From DATFLS01 sp964413425 (GTDB lineage: Bacteria > Fidelibacterota > JAANXI01), in the NCBI GenBank assembly GCA_964413425.1, contig CAYPST010000033.1:1-36887 (forward strand): a stretch of DNA of 36,887 nt. Reading direction: 5' to 3'. Position 1 is the stretch's first letter. Each line of letters opens with the position of its first letter. The translations under genes were made by a program, and so were the position numbers. Below are positions 1 through 8,012 of the stretch, in pieces. The notes under the pieces are model-generated. The model searched no databases, was not told the origin of the DNA, and worked only from the letters and a program-made list of their open reading frames with translations.

Positions 1-1352
1 TAGGTCCCGAGGGGAACAGGAATTTGCATTTCCTGGGCCGGTTTCAATTGGAACTCTTCGGTAAAATTCTCATTGAATACCCTTCCCGTGACAGAGGTGC
101 CGCTGTTCAGGAGCACCAAATCAGCAGTGATTAATTCAAAATCAGGCTCAATCACGGCAGCGGGGGAATCTTGAGTTAAAGCAACCCGTCTCTCCAGGGG
201 ATGGTAGCCCTCCTGTTCAATGCGAACGGTATAGTCCTCCAGTGGCAGACTCTCCAGGGCGACCCGCTGATACCGGAATCGCTGGCCATATCGTTCAGCG
301 AAAAATGAACCGACCACCCGGGTGTCATAATTACTCAGACTATTGCCATTAATAGTTATCTGCATCCCGGAAGCGTAGGGAAAAACCAACGATCCGATAG
401 TTTGGGTCAAGGGATAATTCAGGGTCAGGAATTTGGTCTTCTCAAATTCCACCGTATCGGTTCTGGTACTATATTCTTCTTTTTCCACCCGGATCACATA
501 CCGTTTCGTGGTATCCGTCACCTCGTATTTGACCGGAGTCTGACCAATGGAGGTCCCATCCAGATACACATTCGCTGAGTCAGGATCAGAAGTGATTTGA
601 AAAGTAAATTTTTCCGGAGCCAGCTCCAGGAAGACCTGTTCAGAGGCTCCCTCGTTCAAGGATATCACCCTTTCACCAATTAAGTTCTCACGCCGAACGG
701 TGATCTCGTGTTTCCCGGCCTCCATATTACTAAAGGTATACGGCGTGACATTTTCTGTTTCCACGCCATCCAGGAAAATCTGTCCACCGGCAGGAGAAGA
801 AGTCACCTGTAAGCTCGCAGTCCCGGAAAAGGTGACCGTCGGCTCCAGACCGGCCAATCGCTGGGCAACCGCCCTCATTCGGACCAGTAATCCGTCAATT
901 TCGCCCCGATAGTCATCAGTAATGGTCTTGGTGATCTCCCCGGTTTCCACGTTGATTATCCGGGCAGAAATGGAATAGGTCTGACCTATCTGGCCAATAC
1001 TTCCCGCCACCATCCGGTTCACGCCCAGCAGCCGTCCGACCTCCACTGCGCATTCGTCCGTAGTACAGCCGCTCAACTGGAAATTCTGCTCCTGGAGGAT
1101 GGTCTCCATATTGCCCCGGTCCAACACAGTGAACATCTCAATCTGGACCAGTTCATCCCGCAATCGGGACGTGAGCACCTGGGCTTCGGATGCACTGAGA
1201 CCTCCCTGGGACTCCAGCGGAAGCACAGCCACAAAATACCTTTGAGGTTCTTTCTGCTCGGTTTGCAAGGTATCCTGGGGATAACCTCTTCCGGCCAAAA
1301 ATAGGATAATGATAATAAAAAATGCACCAATAAATTTGTGTAAATCCTTCAT
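1..1352 (-). CDS. CsgG-like/PEGA-domain envelope protein, C-terminus cut off by window edge
   Basis: The reading frame is open from the ATG at 1350-1352 to the left edge, giving about 450 codons and no stop, so the protein is partial. Residues 1-23 form a short hydrophobic export signal (FFIIIILFLAG). Residues about 37-120 resemble the CsgG/LpoB-type domain (VAVLPLESQGG, then FTVLDRGNMETILQEQNF, then VGRLLGVNRMVAGSIGQIG). About 178-245, 246-312 and 316-390 look like PEGA-type beta domains, with signatures such as SSPAGGQIFLDG and SDPDSANVYLDG followed by TPYTF or TPVKYEV. PEGA domains are usually surface or periplasmic binding modules. It is the last visible gene of a minus-strand operon, 37 bp after the TlpA-like gene. 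Its substrate or partner cannot be told from sequence. The call is good at domain level only. Confidence 0.85.
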   Translation of the reverse strand, partial: MKDLHKFIGAFFIIIILFLAGRGYPQDTLQTEQKEPQRYFVAVLPLESQGGLSASEAQVLTSRLRDELVQIEMFTVLDRGNMETILQEQNFQLSGCTTDECAVEVGRLLGVNRMVAGSIGQIGQTYSISARIINVETGEITKTITDDYRGEIDGLLVRMRAVAQRLAGLEPTVTFSGTASLQVTSSPAGGQIFLDGVETENVTPYTFSNMEAGKHEITVRRENLIGERVISLNEGASEQVFLELAPEKFTFQITSDPDSANVYLDGTSIGQTPVKYEVTDTTKRYVIRVEKEEYSTRTDTVEFEKTKFLTLNYPLTQTIGSLVFPYASGMQITINGNSLSNYDTRVVGSFFAERYGQRFRYQRVALESLPLEDYTVRIEQEGYHPLERRVALTQDSPAAVIEPDFELITADLVLLNSGTSVTGRVFNENFTEEFQLKPAQEMQIPVPLGT

Positions 1353-1389
1353 TGGTCTTCCCATCGTGTAGTATTCTCATGCATTGTTT

Positions 1390-2034
1390 TTATGAGGGTG
1401 TTTTCTCTTGATCATTTACTTGTTCCTCAATGCTTTTTTCTGGGACATCTTCAGCGTCTTGTTCGATTGGTGTACCGGTTTCCTGTGCTGCGGCGGCGGG
1501 AGCCGGCTTTAACATTTGCTGTAATGCCGTTTCCAACGCTTTCTCATCTCCCTGTTTATACCCTTCATGTGCATAGGCTAATTTCCCCGATTGATCGATC
1601 ACAACTAATTGCGGCAATACAGCAACATTCTTCTCATTCACAATGCCAAATTTATTGGCCACGACACTGTACATATCCATCAAGACCGGGAGTGTGATGT
1701 TATTCGCCTGGACATACTTAGTCACCAGATCCGATTTTTCCTCCACATTCACCAGCAGAAATTTCACCTCCGGATATGCTTCCTGGAGCTGGTGCAGGAT
1801 CGGAATTTCCGCCTTGCACGGGATACACCAGGTGGCAAAAAAACTCAGGACGATTGGTTGTTCCTGGCCTTGTCTCGCATTCTCCCCAACATGCCGGCTC
1901 AGGAAGAACGATTCCCCGTCCAGTGTGCGGAGGAAAAAGGTAGGCGACTCTTCTCCAACCATGGGCTGGGCGTTCACTATATTCAATAAGAATAATATTC
2001 CAAGGAGTATTTTTACGCTTCTCAGTACTCTCAT
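1390..2034 (-). CDS. TlpA/ResA-type thioredoxin-like protein, exported
   Basis: 214 residues. Residues 1-22 are a signal peptide (ILLGILFLLNIVNAQ). The thioredoxin fold carries FFATWCIPC, with the redox pair C70 and C73, then the cis-Pro region AVLPQLVVID. Proteins of this family reduce or maintain periplasmic disulfides or haem-ligand cysteines. The C-terminal 38 residues (about 177-214) are a low-complexity Ala/Pro then Glu/Asp-rich tail that is not part of the usual fold. The gene lies 30 bp downstream of the metallophosphoesterase and 37 bp upstream of the PEGA gene, so the three are probably co-transcribed. That neighbourhood suggests it acts on cysteines of the neighbouring NCHCP-containing exported protein; this is inference. 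ATG start; the ribosome binding site is weak. Confidence 0.92.
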   Translation of the reverse strand: MRVLRSVKILLGILFLLNIVNAQPMVGEESPTFFLRTLDGESFFLSRHVGENARQGQEQPIVLSFFATWCIPCKAEIPILHQLQEAYPEVKFLLVNVEEKSDLVTKYVQANNITLPVLMDMYSVVANKFGIVNEKNVAVLPQLVVIDQSGKLAYAHEGYKQGDEKALETALQQMLKPAPAAAAQETGTPIEQDAEDVPEKSIEEQVNDQEKTPS

Positions 2035-2064
2035 TTTACAGCTCGCTTTTTCATGTTCTGTTGG

Positions 2065-2916
2065 TTACTGGGATGTTTTTTCGTGATAGTCCTCCAGCAA
2101 AGCCTCCATTTTCGGATGACTGGCCATCTCCGGCCTCAATGGATGCAGATGATAATATGTGGGAGTAAACCGATCCCCATCTCTAACAAACCGGATTTCG
2201 CCAACATATTGCGCATTCCCTCCCGCCTGCACAATCGGAACACCATTGACCGTATGCAGCGTATCGATTCTGGTCTGCGAATGCCCGCCGATGATGAGAT
2301 CGATTTCCGGAAATGTCTGCGCATAGTTCTCATCCTCCTGGAATCCCGAGTGCGATAACAAAATAGTGAAGACCTCACGCTTCTGGTTTGTTCGCAGCCA
2401 TTCTTTTATATCGTCAATCGGATTCGAAAACTGAACATCCTTGAAGGTATTCTCCGGATAGAATTTCCGGGTATCGGGGTGCATAACCGGCAAAACAGAG
2501 AATGACGTCTCGCCCTTTCTGAGAGAAAGCGCTTTACCGTGATGGTTGATAATACCCCTTACTGCAAAATAATCCGGCGGAGCAAACGCCAGATCCTGAT
2601 CCCCCGGGTTGATCACATCGTATCTGCATACGTGAAACGCAGCAATGATGATGGGAATTTTTAACTCATGATCATAATTCACAAAATTGTCGCCATTATC
2701 CAGCACCAGCACATCCGGATGGTTTTCCCGGTATTCCGTGATAAATTGTGCCCGCTTCTCCAGTGCCCCGAACGGAAGATCCGGGCAATGGCAATTTTCT
2801 ATTTTGCCGTTTGCATTCGAGGTGAATAGAATACGAATTTCTTCGTCTCCCACAATTTCGGGATAGGGGAAAACAGTAATTCCTGTGAAAAGACAAAGAA
2901 TAAATAATTTTTTCAC
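2065..2916 (-). CDS. Exported metallophosphoesterase, 5'-nucleotidase/UshA-like, with NCHCP motif
   Basis: 283 residues with a GTG start and a signal peptide (LFILCLFTGITVF). The calcineurin-like metallophosphoesterase pattern is present: an N-terminal strand ILFTSNANGKIENCHCP (29-45), VLDNGDN (71-77), LLSHSG and IIGGHSQT near the end. Classical UshA enzymes have D-x-H in the first metal motif; here the segment is replaced by SNANGKIENC, with C42 and C44 in place. This matches my recollection of a UshA-like family whose members have Cys or selenocysteine in this motif; it is not verified here. The C-terminal UshA nucleotide-binding domain is absent, which explains the short length. First gene of the three-gene operon with TlpA and the CsgG/PEGA protein. 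The substrate is unknown. Confidence 0.86.
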   Translation of the reverse strand: MKKLFILCLFTGITVFPYPEIVGDEEIRILFTSNANGKIENCHCPDLPFGALEKRAQFITEYRENHPDVLVLDNGDNFVNYDHELKIPIIIAAFHVCRYDVINPGDQDLAFAPPDYFAVRGIINHHGKALSLRKGETSFSVLPVMHPDTRKFYPENTFKDVQFSNPIDDIKEWLRTNQKREVFTILLSHSGFQEDENYAQTFPEIDLIIGGHSQTRIDTLHTVNGVPIVQAGGNAQYVGEIRFVRDGDRFTPTYYHLHPLRPEMASHPKMEALLEDYHEKTSQ

Positions 2917-3210
2917 AAAAGAGTCTCTTGGTATTCTGTATATATCGCCTCAACCGGAAGCGAAAATACAAACAAATGCAGAGAGATAATTATCTTACGA
3001 GTATAATTAAACATATTCCGGAGCCTGAAATCAAGTGAAATTTAAATAAAAGAGGCAGGACAGGTTTGAAGAATGCAAATATTATCTGCAAAATGTAAAA
3101 ATTACGATGTGATGCTCTATAAGGGTATAATATTGTAAAGTACTGTAAATTTTATAGTTTATTCCATGATTACATGAGTCTCCTATAAAAAGTCCACGAA
3201 TTATCACTAA

Positions 3211-3551
3211 TGACTTGAAAACAACAAAAAGTTTAAATACGTAAAATAATTATATTAAATAAATACATGACTATTAAGTCAACTCAGGAAAACCGTTAAA
3301 CCGGTTCAATGGAGGGACTGTTTTCCCGGAACCCCCGGGATGTCCCGTAAGGGATCCCGTTGGGAAATCCCGGGGTGAAGAAGAAAAATATCTGAGCTTG
3401 CACCGTTCCGGGAATTGTACTGAGTAGATTTAATAGTCATAAAATATATCCGTCCAAATAGCGTCATAAATTTTGCTCATATCTTATCTCCATAATAACC
3501 AGAAGCCAGGTTCACCACCTTGTATCAGACGCATGTTTTCTAAACACTCTC
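3211..3551 (-). repeat. Inverted-repeat element family A, copy 1, split by a family B element
   Basis: Read on the minus strand from 3551, the sequence begins GAGAGTGTTTAGAAAAC and continues with CTGATACAAGGTGGTGAACC. This is nearly the same as the copy at 8232, with a shared GCAAAATTTAT / TCAAAATTTAT block further in. The similarity stops at 3441, exactly at the outer end of the family B element at 3264-3440. On the other side of B, 3211-3263 could be the remaining arm: it starts TGACTTGAAAAC, a degraded version of the family A end. Removing B gives about 164 bp, the normal length of family A. The outer boundary at 3211 is the weakest part of this call. Confidence 0.55.
3264..3440. repeat. 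Inverted-repeat element family B, copy 1 (about 177 bp)
   Basis: Terminal inverted repeats: the left end reads ATGACTATTAAGTCAACTCA from 3267 and the right end, on the opposite strand from 3440, reads ATGACTATTAAATCTACTCA. They differ at two of 20 positions. The interior is GC-rich and itself palindromic (3326-3375: CCCGGAACCCCCGGGA, then CCCGTAAGGGATCCCGTTGGG). No protein is encoded. The same ends bound the element at 21286-21623, which identifies a mobile, MITE-like family rather than a local hairpin. I could not define a clean target-site duplication. Confidence 0.65.
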
Positions 3552-3707
3552 ATAACTCTGTTTCATATCCACTTAATCTGCGAATATCTGCCCCATCTGC
3601 GTTATCTGTGTGCTATTACGCTCCGGTTAATCCTGTATAATCAATATTCGTGAAATTTCGTGTGCCGAAGGCATCCCTTGCGGGATAATTCGTGGTTTCC
3701 ACTATCG
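3552..3707. other. Non-coding stretch with short recurring phrases
   Basis: No gene seen. 3574-3615 repeats a simple pattern (ATCTGCGAATATCTG, ATCTGCGTTATCTGTGTGC). 3646-3700 has TTCGTGAAATTTCGTG and ATTCGTGGTTTCC around the small palindrome ATCCCTTGCGGGAT (3673-3686). Similar phrases recur at 8170-8192, 27517-27554 and 31689-31711. The palindrome lies just beyond the end of the NRAMP-like gene and could also serve as its transcript end, but there is no T-run. Confidence 0.5.
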
Positions 3708-4976
3708 TTACGCCACGAAGATCCGCCAGAATAAAAAGAGCAGGGTAAACCCGGAAAGAAAAATCAACCCCATCCAGCTGAGCGTCTGCATTCCCTTTTC
3801 GGGCTTAGCAAAATCGGGCATCTGACTGCTGGTCACCACTTTAAAATTAATAAACCCCAGGATCGGCGCAGTGAGGAAGGAGAGAATCGTTGCCAGATCC
3901 ACCATGGTGGTGAAGGTTTTGCCCAGCCATTGTAAAATCATCAGTGAAACCACCACAACGAACAGCATCAACCAAATATAGAGCGGCCGGCTGTCCCGCT
4001 TCCGGACCGATGCCGGGAAGATCAATTCCGCGGCCCGGCGGAGCACCCGCGGAAAGGCATCCACCACCGTAAGGGTGGTACTGAACATGGTGGTAAAAGC
4101 CGCCGCCAGAATAATGGGACGGCTCCATTGCCCCAGGGAATTGGTATACAGCTCGACTAACTGGCCGGCAAATACTGCACCGCTGTCGGCAAATCGCTCT
4201 CCGGTGCCGTACATCACCAAGGCTCCCATGGTGAGAAATCCGAGAGCCATCAGACCGGCTCCGGTGTATCCCAGATTAAAATCGAACGAGGCTTCTTTAA
4301 TACTCGGAGTGTGTCCGGTTTCTTTCTTCCGTTCAATGGACCACAGTGAATGCCAGACGGACACATCAACGGGAATAGGCATCCATCCCATCAGCGCCAG
4401 CAGGAACGAAATGCCGGCGACATTCCAGACGGCCGGACGCCGGAAAACAGGATCCGCATTACTTCCGTGGGCAATGGCAGCAATCACCGCGATGACTGTG
4501 GAAATTGCCAGCACCGTCATCATCACCTTCATCAGTTTATCCAGAATCGGGTATTGTCCCGAAACAAGAATCCCCGCACAGATGGCCAGGATGATGGCAC
4601 TCCAGAGGACCGGATTAAGCGTGACCCCGGTCATCTGGGCAGTCAGCCCGGCTGTCACCACCGTCACGGCCGCCGTGATGGTAAACATGGTTCCGAAAGT
4701 AAAAATGAGAAACAGCACCATGGCCCAGGCTCCCAGCTTCATGTAGCCGTCCAGTAAACTTTCACCCGTCGCAGCGGCATACCGCGGGCCGTATTCCAGA
4801 AATGGATATTTAAATATTAACGCCAGTACCATGGCCCACAGCAGGAAAAATCCGTAATCAGCCCCGGCTCGGGTGGACTGCACCAGGTGCGACACCCCGA
4901 TAGCCGCACCAGCCATTACGATACCCGGTCCGATGGTCTGTAAAATACCAGTTGCACGATCCGAACGAGCCTTCAT
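3708..4976 (-). CDS. Divergent NRAMP-family membrane transporter
   Basis: 422 residues, about 11 hydrophobic segments. The start has a good Shine-Dalgarno (AGAGGAAG). The first segment, GPGIVMAGAAIGVSHLVQST and then RAGADYGFFLLWAMVLA, lines up with transmembrane helix 1 of NRAMP/MntH proteins. Where MntH has the metal-binding DPGN, this protein has GVSH (27-30), so both the Asp and the Asn are missing. Helix 6, normally with MPHN, reads GWMPIPVD (197-204). By family knowledge, such substitutions remove the standard Mn/Fe site, so the substrate may be another cation or not a metal at all. It stands alone, with no metal regulator beside it. Family membership is firm, the substrate is not. Confidence 0.8.
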   Translation of the reverse strand: MKARSDRATGILQTIGPGIVMAGAAIGVSHLVQSTRAGADYGFFLLWAMVLALIFKYPFLEYGPRYAAATGESLLDGYMKLGAWAMVLFLIFTFGTMFTITAAVTVVTAGLTAQMTGVTLNPVLWSAIILAICAGILVSGQYPILDKLMKVMMTVLAISTVIAVIAAIAHGSNADPVFRRPAVWNVAGISFLLALMGWMPIPVDVSVWHSLWSIERKKETGHTPSIKEASFDFNLGYTGAGLMALGFLTMGALVMYGTGERFADSGAVFAGQLVELYTNSLGQWSRPIILAAAFTTMFSTTLTVVDAFPRVLRRAAELIFPASVRKRDSRPLYIWLMLFVVVVSLMILQWLGKTFTTMVDLATILSFLTAPILGFINFKVVTSSQMPDFAKPEKGMQTLSWMGLIFLSGFTLLFLFWRIFVA

Positions 4977-5475
4977 GTCGGGAGCTTCCTCTTGTTTTTC
5001 ATGATCTATTCATCAAGATGAGAAGCCCCAAATTAACGAAACGGCTGCTCTAGAACAAGCGAAAGGTCGTACCAAAGGTCGTACCCCGGTTGGGACTAAT
5101 ACCGGATACTACGAAGCGTATTTCTACCCATGCAACTGACCGACTGTGAAAGTTTCCTGGCCGGCGACGAATTATTCATCGGGGGTGTGCAGTTTTTATC
5201 CTTCTCCGGTGTAAGAGTTGCTCCGAATATTCTGTATTATTTCAAAGATAATGCGGATAATCAGATCATAGCCGGATTGAATATCGAGTTTCAATGGCAG
5301 GATAAAAGAATGACGAATTGCGAATAAAGAACCGCCGAAGGATCTTCCGGGTAGCAGGGTGTTGGCTACTTTATCTTTCTCCATTCTGCATTCAATGGTT
5401 CGACATTCAACATTCGATATTCTGCGGTTCAATAGTGCAAAACGACCTTCAGCCATCAACCATTGGAATGGCACT
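4977..5475. other. Non-coding gap with repeat phrases and a possible gene remnant
   Basis: 499 bp between the NRAMP-like gene and the porin-like gene. It contains a tandem 12-bp repeat (AAAGGTCGTACC twice, about 5064-5087), the possible remnant described separately at 5130-5327, and recurring phrases: AATGACGAATTGCGAAT at about 5309-5326, and ATTCTGCATTCAATGG / GACATTCAACATTCGATATT at 5382-5425. No intact gene is supported. Confidence 0.5.
5130..5327 (+). pseudogene. Possible 3' remnant of an outer-membrane barrel gene
   Basis: A 65-codon open frame. Its middle (FSGVRVAPNILYYFKDN, then NQIIAGLNIEFQW) looks like the last two strands of a beta-barrel protein, alternating polar and hydrophobic residues and ending close to an aromatic. 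The following codons run into a recurring intergenic phrase (AATGACGAATTGCGAAT), which supplies the stop. There is no ribosome binding site and no upstream domain, so a truncated relic is more likely than a gene. It could also be a chance frame. Confidence 0.25.
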
Positions 5476-6462
5476 TTAAAACCCCACCGCCAGCTGAAAT
5501 GTCAGCGTATCATCATCCCGGAGGTTTGACATATACTCCACGCGCAATTCAGTCTGATAGGCAAGCCGCACCCCGACTCCCACGGTTATCCGCTGCTCCG
5601 GTGGAATCGTCTGGCTATCGACACCATTCAGCGGCTCCCACTGACCATAGCGGCCCACCAGGAACATCGGTAATTGCCGTAAGCGCAGGATATCATACTT
5701 TCCCTGAACATAATATCCCCAGTGATAAACCTCCTGATCGCTGGTGGTGGCCCCGTTGAGTACACCCTGGCTGAAGACAGCCTCACCTTTCAGCGAAAAC
5801 TGGTGCACAAACCACTCAAAATCGGTCCCCAACAGTGCGGAATTCCGGTACTGTGCATTACGGATTTCTCTGGCATAAGAGAAGCCAATTTCCGCATCCG
5901 TACTGACCTTCAATCCGATGCGCCCGCCGACAGTTATTCCCTCTGTTAGACTGCGTACGGCAAATAGCGTGGTATTCCATTCGTCAGCACACATATAGAG
6001 CTGTGATCCCACGCTGATCCATGAATTGATGGTTCGGCGATTCATAAGAGGAACATGCACCAACGACCGGTCTATCGAGGAGGAGACCCTGTAGTCTATT
6101 CCGAAGGGCACATAAAATTGCCCCACTTGAATTTGAGTCTGCCGGATAAAGCTGCGACTGTTGGGGCGGATTGAAGACTGACGAGACGATAAGTCAAGGG
6201 TCAGGTATCCTTCCCCTGCTTCAAATTCCTGGCTTTCGGTGTTGAACACCAACGAACCGTCAGTCCGAATTCTGTCCATGAATTCCGTGGCGACATCGAT
6301 CTCAAACTGTCCGTAGTGGAATCCTGTAAAAAAATCCTTCTTCTCCTCAGGCTCCAGGTATTGCACATCGAAAAAACCCGAGAATTCAACCTGGGCTTCT
6401 CCGCGATTCGCCGGAAGCATCAGAAGTATGGCAATCACAATAAACGCATATACGCGCTGCAA
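5476..6462 (-). CDS. Outer-membrane beta-barrel protein, porin-like
   Basis: 328 residues. An N-terminal signal (YAFIVIAILLMLPANRGEAQ) is followed by VEFSGFFDVQYLEPE and a series of amphipathic strands. The protein ends TLTFQLAVGF, with the terminal Phe typical of barrels inserted by the Bam machinery. IQVGQFYVPFGIDYRVSSSID resembles the short loop found in phosphate-selective or maltoporin-like porins. The first codon is TTG (6460-6462), placed just after a purine-rich GGGGGAG; spacing is tight and the true start could be a few codons downstream. Pore specificity cannot be judged. It appears to be monocistronic. Confidence 0.78.
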   Translation of the reverse strand: MQRVYAFIVIAILLMLPANRGEAQVEFSGFFDVQYLEPEEKKDFFTGFHYGQFEIDVATEFMDRIRTDGSLVFNTESQEFEAGEGYLTLDLSSRQSSIRPNSRSFIRQTQIQVGQFYVPFGIDYRVSSSIDRSLVHVPLMNRRTINSWISVGSQLYMCADEWNTTLFAVRSLTEGITVGGRIGLKVSTDAEIGFSYAREIRNAQYRNSALLGTDFEWFVHQFSLKGEAVFSQGVLNGATTSDQEVYHWGYYVQGKYDILRLRQLPMFLVGRYGQWEPLNGVDSQTIPPEQRITVGVGVRLAYQTELRVEYMSNLRDDDTLTFQLAVGF

Positions 6463-7067
6463 AATCTCCCCCTTTCAACTCTACAGGAGAATCGTCTGAT
6501 CTTCACCTGTTAATGAAGATGGACACCTGTCTCACCTATATGATGAATACATATACTATATCGGCGATAACTCCTTGTTCTTTAAGAAAAAATCAGGCTT
6601 TAGCAGGGAAAGAGAGGACGTGCTTATAGCGTGACAATAGAAAACAGACGGAAAGGAGTCGCAGTGATACGGATTATATTTTGGCACTCTCGCCCGAACA
6701 CAGACTGTTTATGCAGGCAAAACTTATCTGCCAAAATGGAAAGTCATATTAGGCTCTACTCCACCCCCTTACCGCTTACAATTCAACCACACGCTGTGTA
6801 TCGTTCCATTACAGCATTGTAGAGATGTTGGACATCCATCATTCCCGAACTTGCACACCAGCGATATCTATCAACACCTTGACAGCAGCAGCCATGCCCA
6901 CCGCACCGTCATCGTCAAGCATCTCTCTGGTGACAGGTGGCTGCGGGAGCCATCCACTCCAAGCGAGAGACTACGGCGGTACTTCGAATAATACGCTCGA
7001 CGTTACACCCGCCAATTTAACCGGACACCGGGAACTGCTGGTTGCGGATCAGCCCCCTTAAGTGCGC
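6463..7067. other. 605-bp intergenic region without a convincing gene
   Basis: The part next to the porin-like gene (6463-6650) is AT-rich and should hold its promoter. The part at 6830-7067 is more GC-rich. On its minus strand a short stretch ending at about 6857 reads LPQPPVTREMLDDDGAVG, but an in-frame stop precedes it and no gene start is seen. At most it is a degraded coding remnant. No inverted-repeat element of families A or B is present here. Confidence 0.4.
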
Positions 7068-8012
7068 TCATGATGCGAAGATCTTCTCGTATTGCGTATC
7101 AATCAGCTCCAGATCATTTTCAGAAAGCGTCTTTCCCCCGGCCGCGGCGTTGGACTCTGCCTGCTCTTCATTCTTGGCACCAACCAGGGCGGAAGTAATC
7201 CCCTCCTGCTGGAATGTCCATTCAATAGCAACCTGAGGTACCGGCCGGTTATACTTTTCGGCGATGTCACGCAGAACATCCAGCAGCTGCTGCACCTTAC
7301 TCCAGATGGGTTCCCTGAAGTAATCGTAAAATTCGCTGCGGCGATCCTTCTCTCCGAACTCGGGGATCTCGGCGAACTTCCCGGTTAAAATCCCGCCTGC
7401 CAGGGTGCCATAACTCAATACTCCCAGATGATTTTCGATGCAGTACGGCAGCACTTTGTTCTCAATGTCCCGTCTCAGCAGCGAATAATGGGGCTGCAAA
7501 CTGACAATCTCCGTCTTTTCCCGCACTTCGTCCATCAGGTGCGGCTTGAAATTTGACACGCCAAGATATTTAAATTTTCCGGCGTCCTGTATTTTCATGA
7601 GTTCATTCACGCTCTCTTCAATGGGGGTATTGGAATCCGGCCAATGAATCTGGTACAGATCGATGACCTCCACATTCAACCGGCGCAGTGAATCATCGAT
7701 TTCCTGCCGGATGGATTCCGGGGTGAGATTATTCACAAATTTTTCCCCTTCCCGCAGCACGCCAACCTTCGTGGCCAGGACAACTTCATCCCGGCGTCCC
7801 TGAATCGCTTTGCCCACTACTTCCTCAGCATGTCCGTCACCATAGGCGGGGGCGGTATCAATCAGGTTCACCCCGTGATCGAGAGAGGTCTGAATAGCCC
7901 GTACGGATTCCTGATCGTCGACCTCTCCGAAGAAATCGCCGCCCATACCCCAGGTACCCAGTCCGGCCACAGACACCTTTAAATCGGACTTCCCTAAATA
8001 TCGATAGTTCAT
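7068..8012 (-). CDS. Aldo/keto reductase
   Basis: 314 residues, the usual family length, with a strong ribosome binding site (AGGGAGGAAG) before the ATG. The catalytic tetrad can be read: D52 and Y57 in NLIDTAPAYGDG, K82 in LATKVG and H123 in YQIHWPD. The NADP-binding C-terminal part has GVSNFK and ALVGAKNEEQAESN. Members reduce aldehydes or ketones with NADPH in the cytoplasm; this one resembles the general oxidoreductase (YajO/Tas-like) branch and its substrate is not predictable. Stand-alone gene. Confidence 0.93.
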   Translation of the reverse strand: MNYRYLGKSDLKVSVAGLGTWGMGGDFFGEVDDQESVRAIQTSLDHGVNLIDTAPAYGDGHAEEVVGKAIQGRRDEVVLATKVGVLREGEKFVNNLTPESIRQEIDDSLRRLNVEVIDLYQIHWPDSNTPIEESVNELMKIQDAGKFKYLGVSNFKPHLMDEVREKTEIVSLQPHYSLLRRDIENKVLPYCIENHLGVLSYGTLAGGILTGKFAEIPEFGEKDRRSEFYDYFREPIWSKVQQLLDVLRDIAEKYNRPVPQVAIEWTFQQEGITSALVGAKNEEQAESNAAAGGKTLSENDLELIDTQYEKIFAS

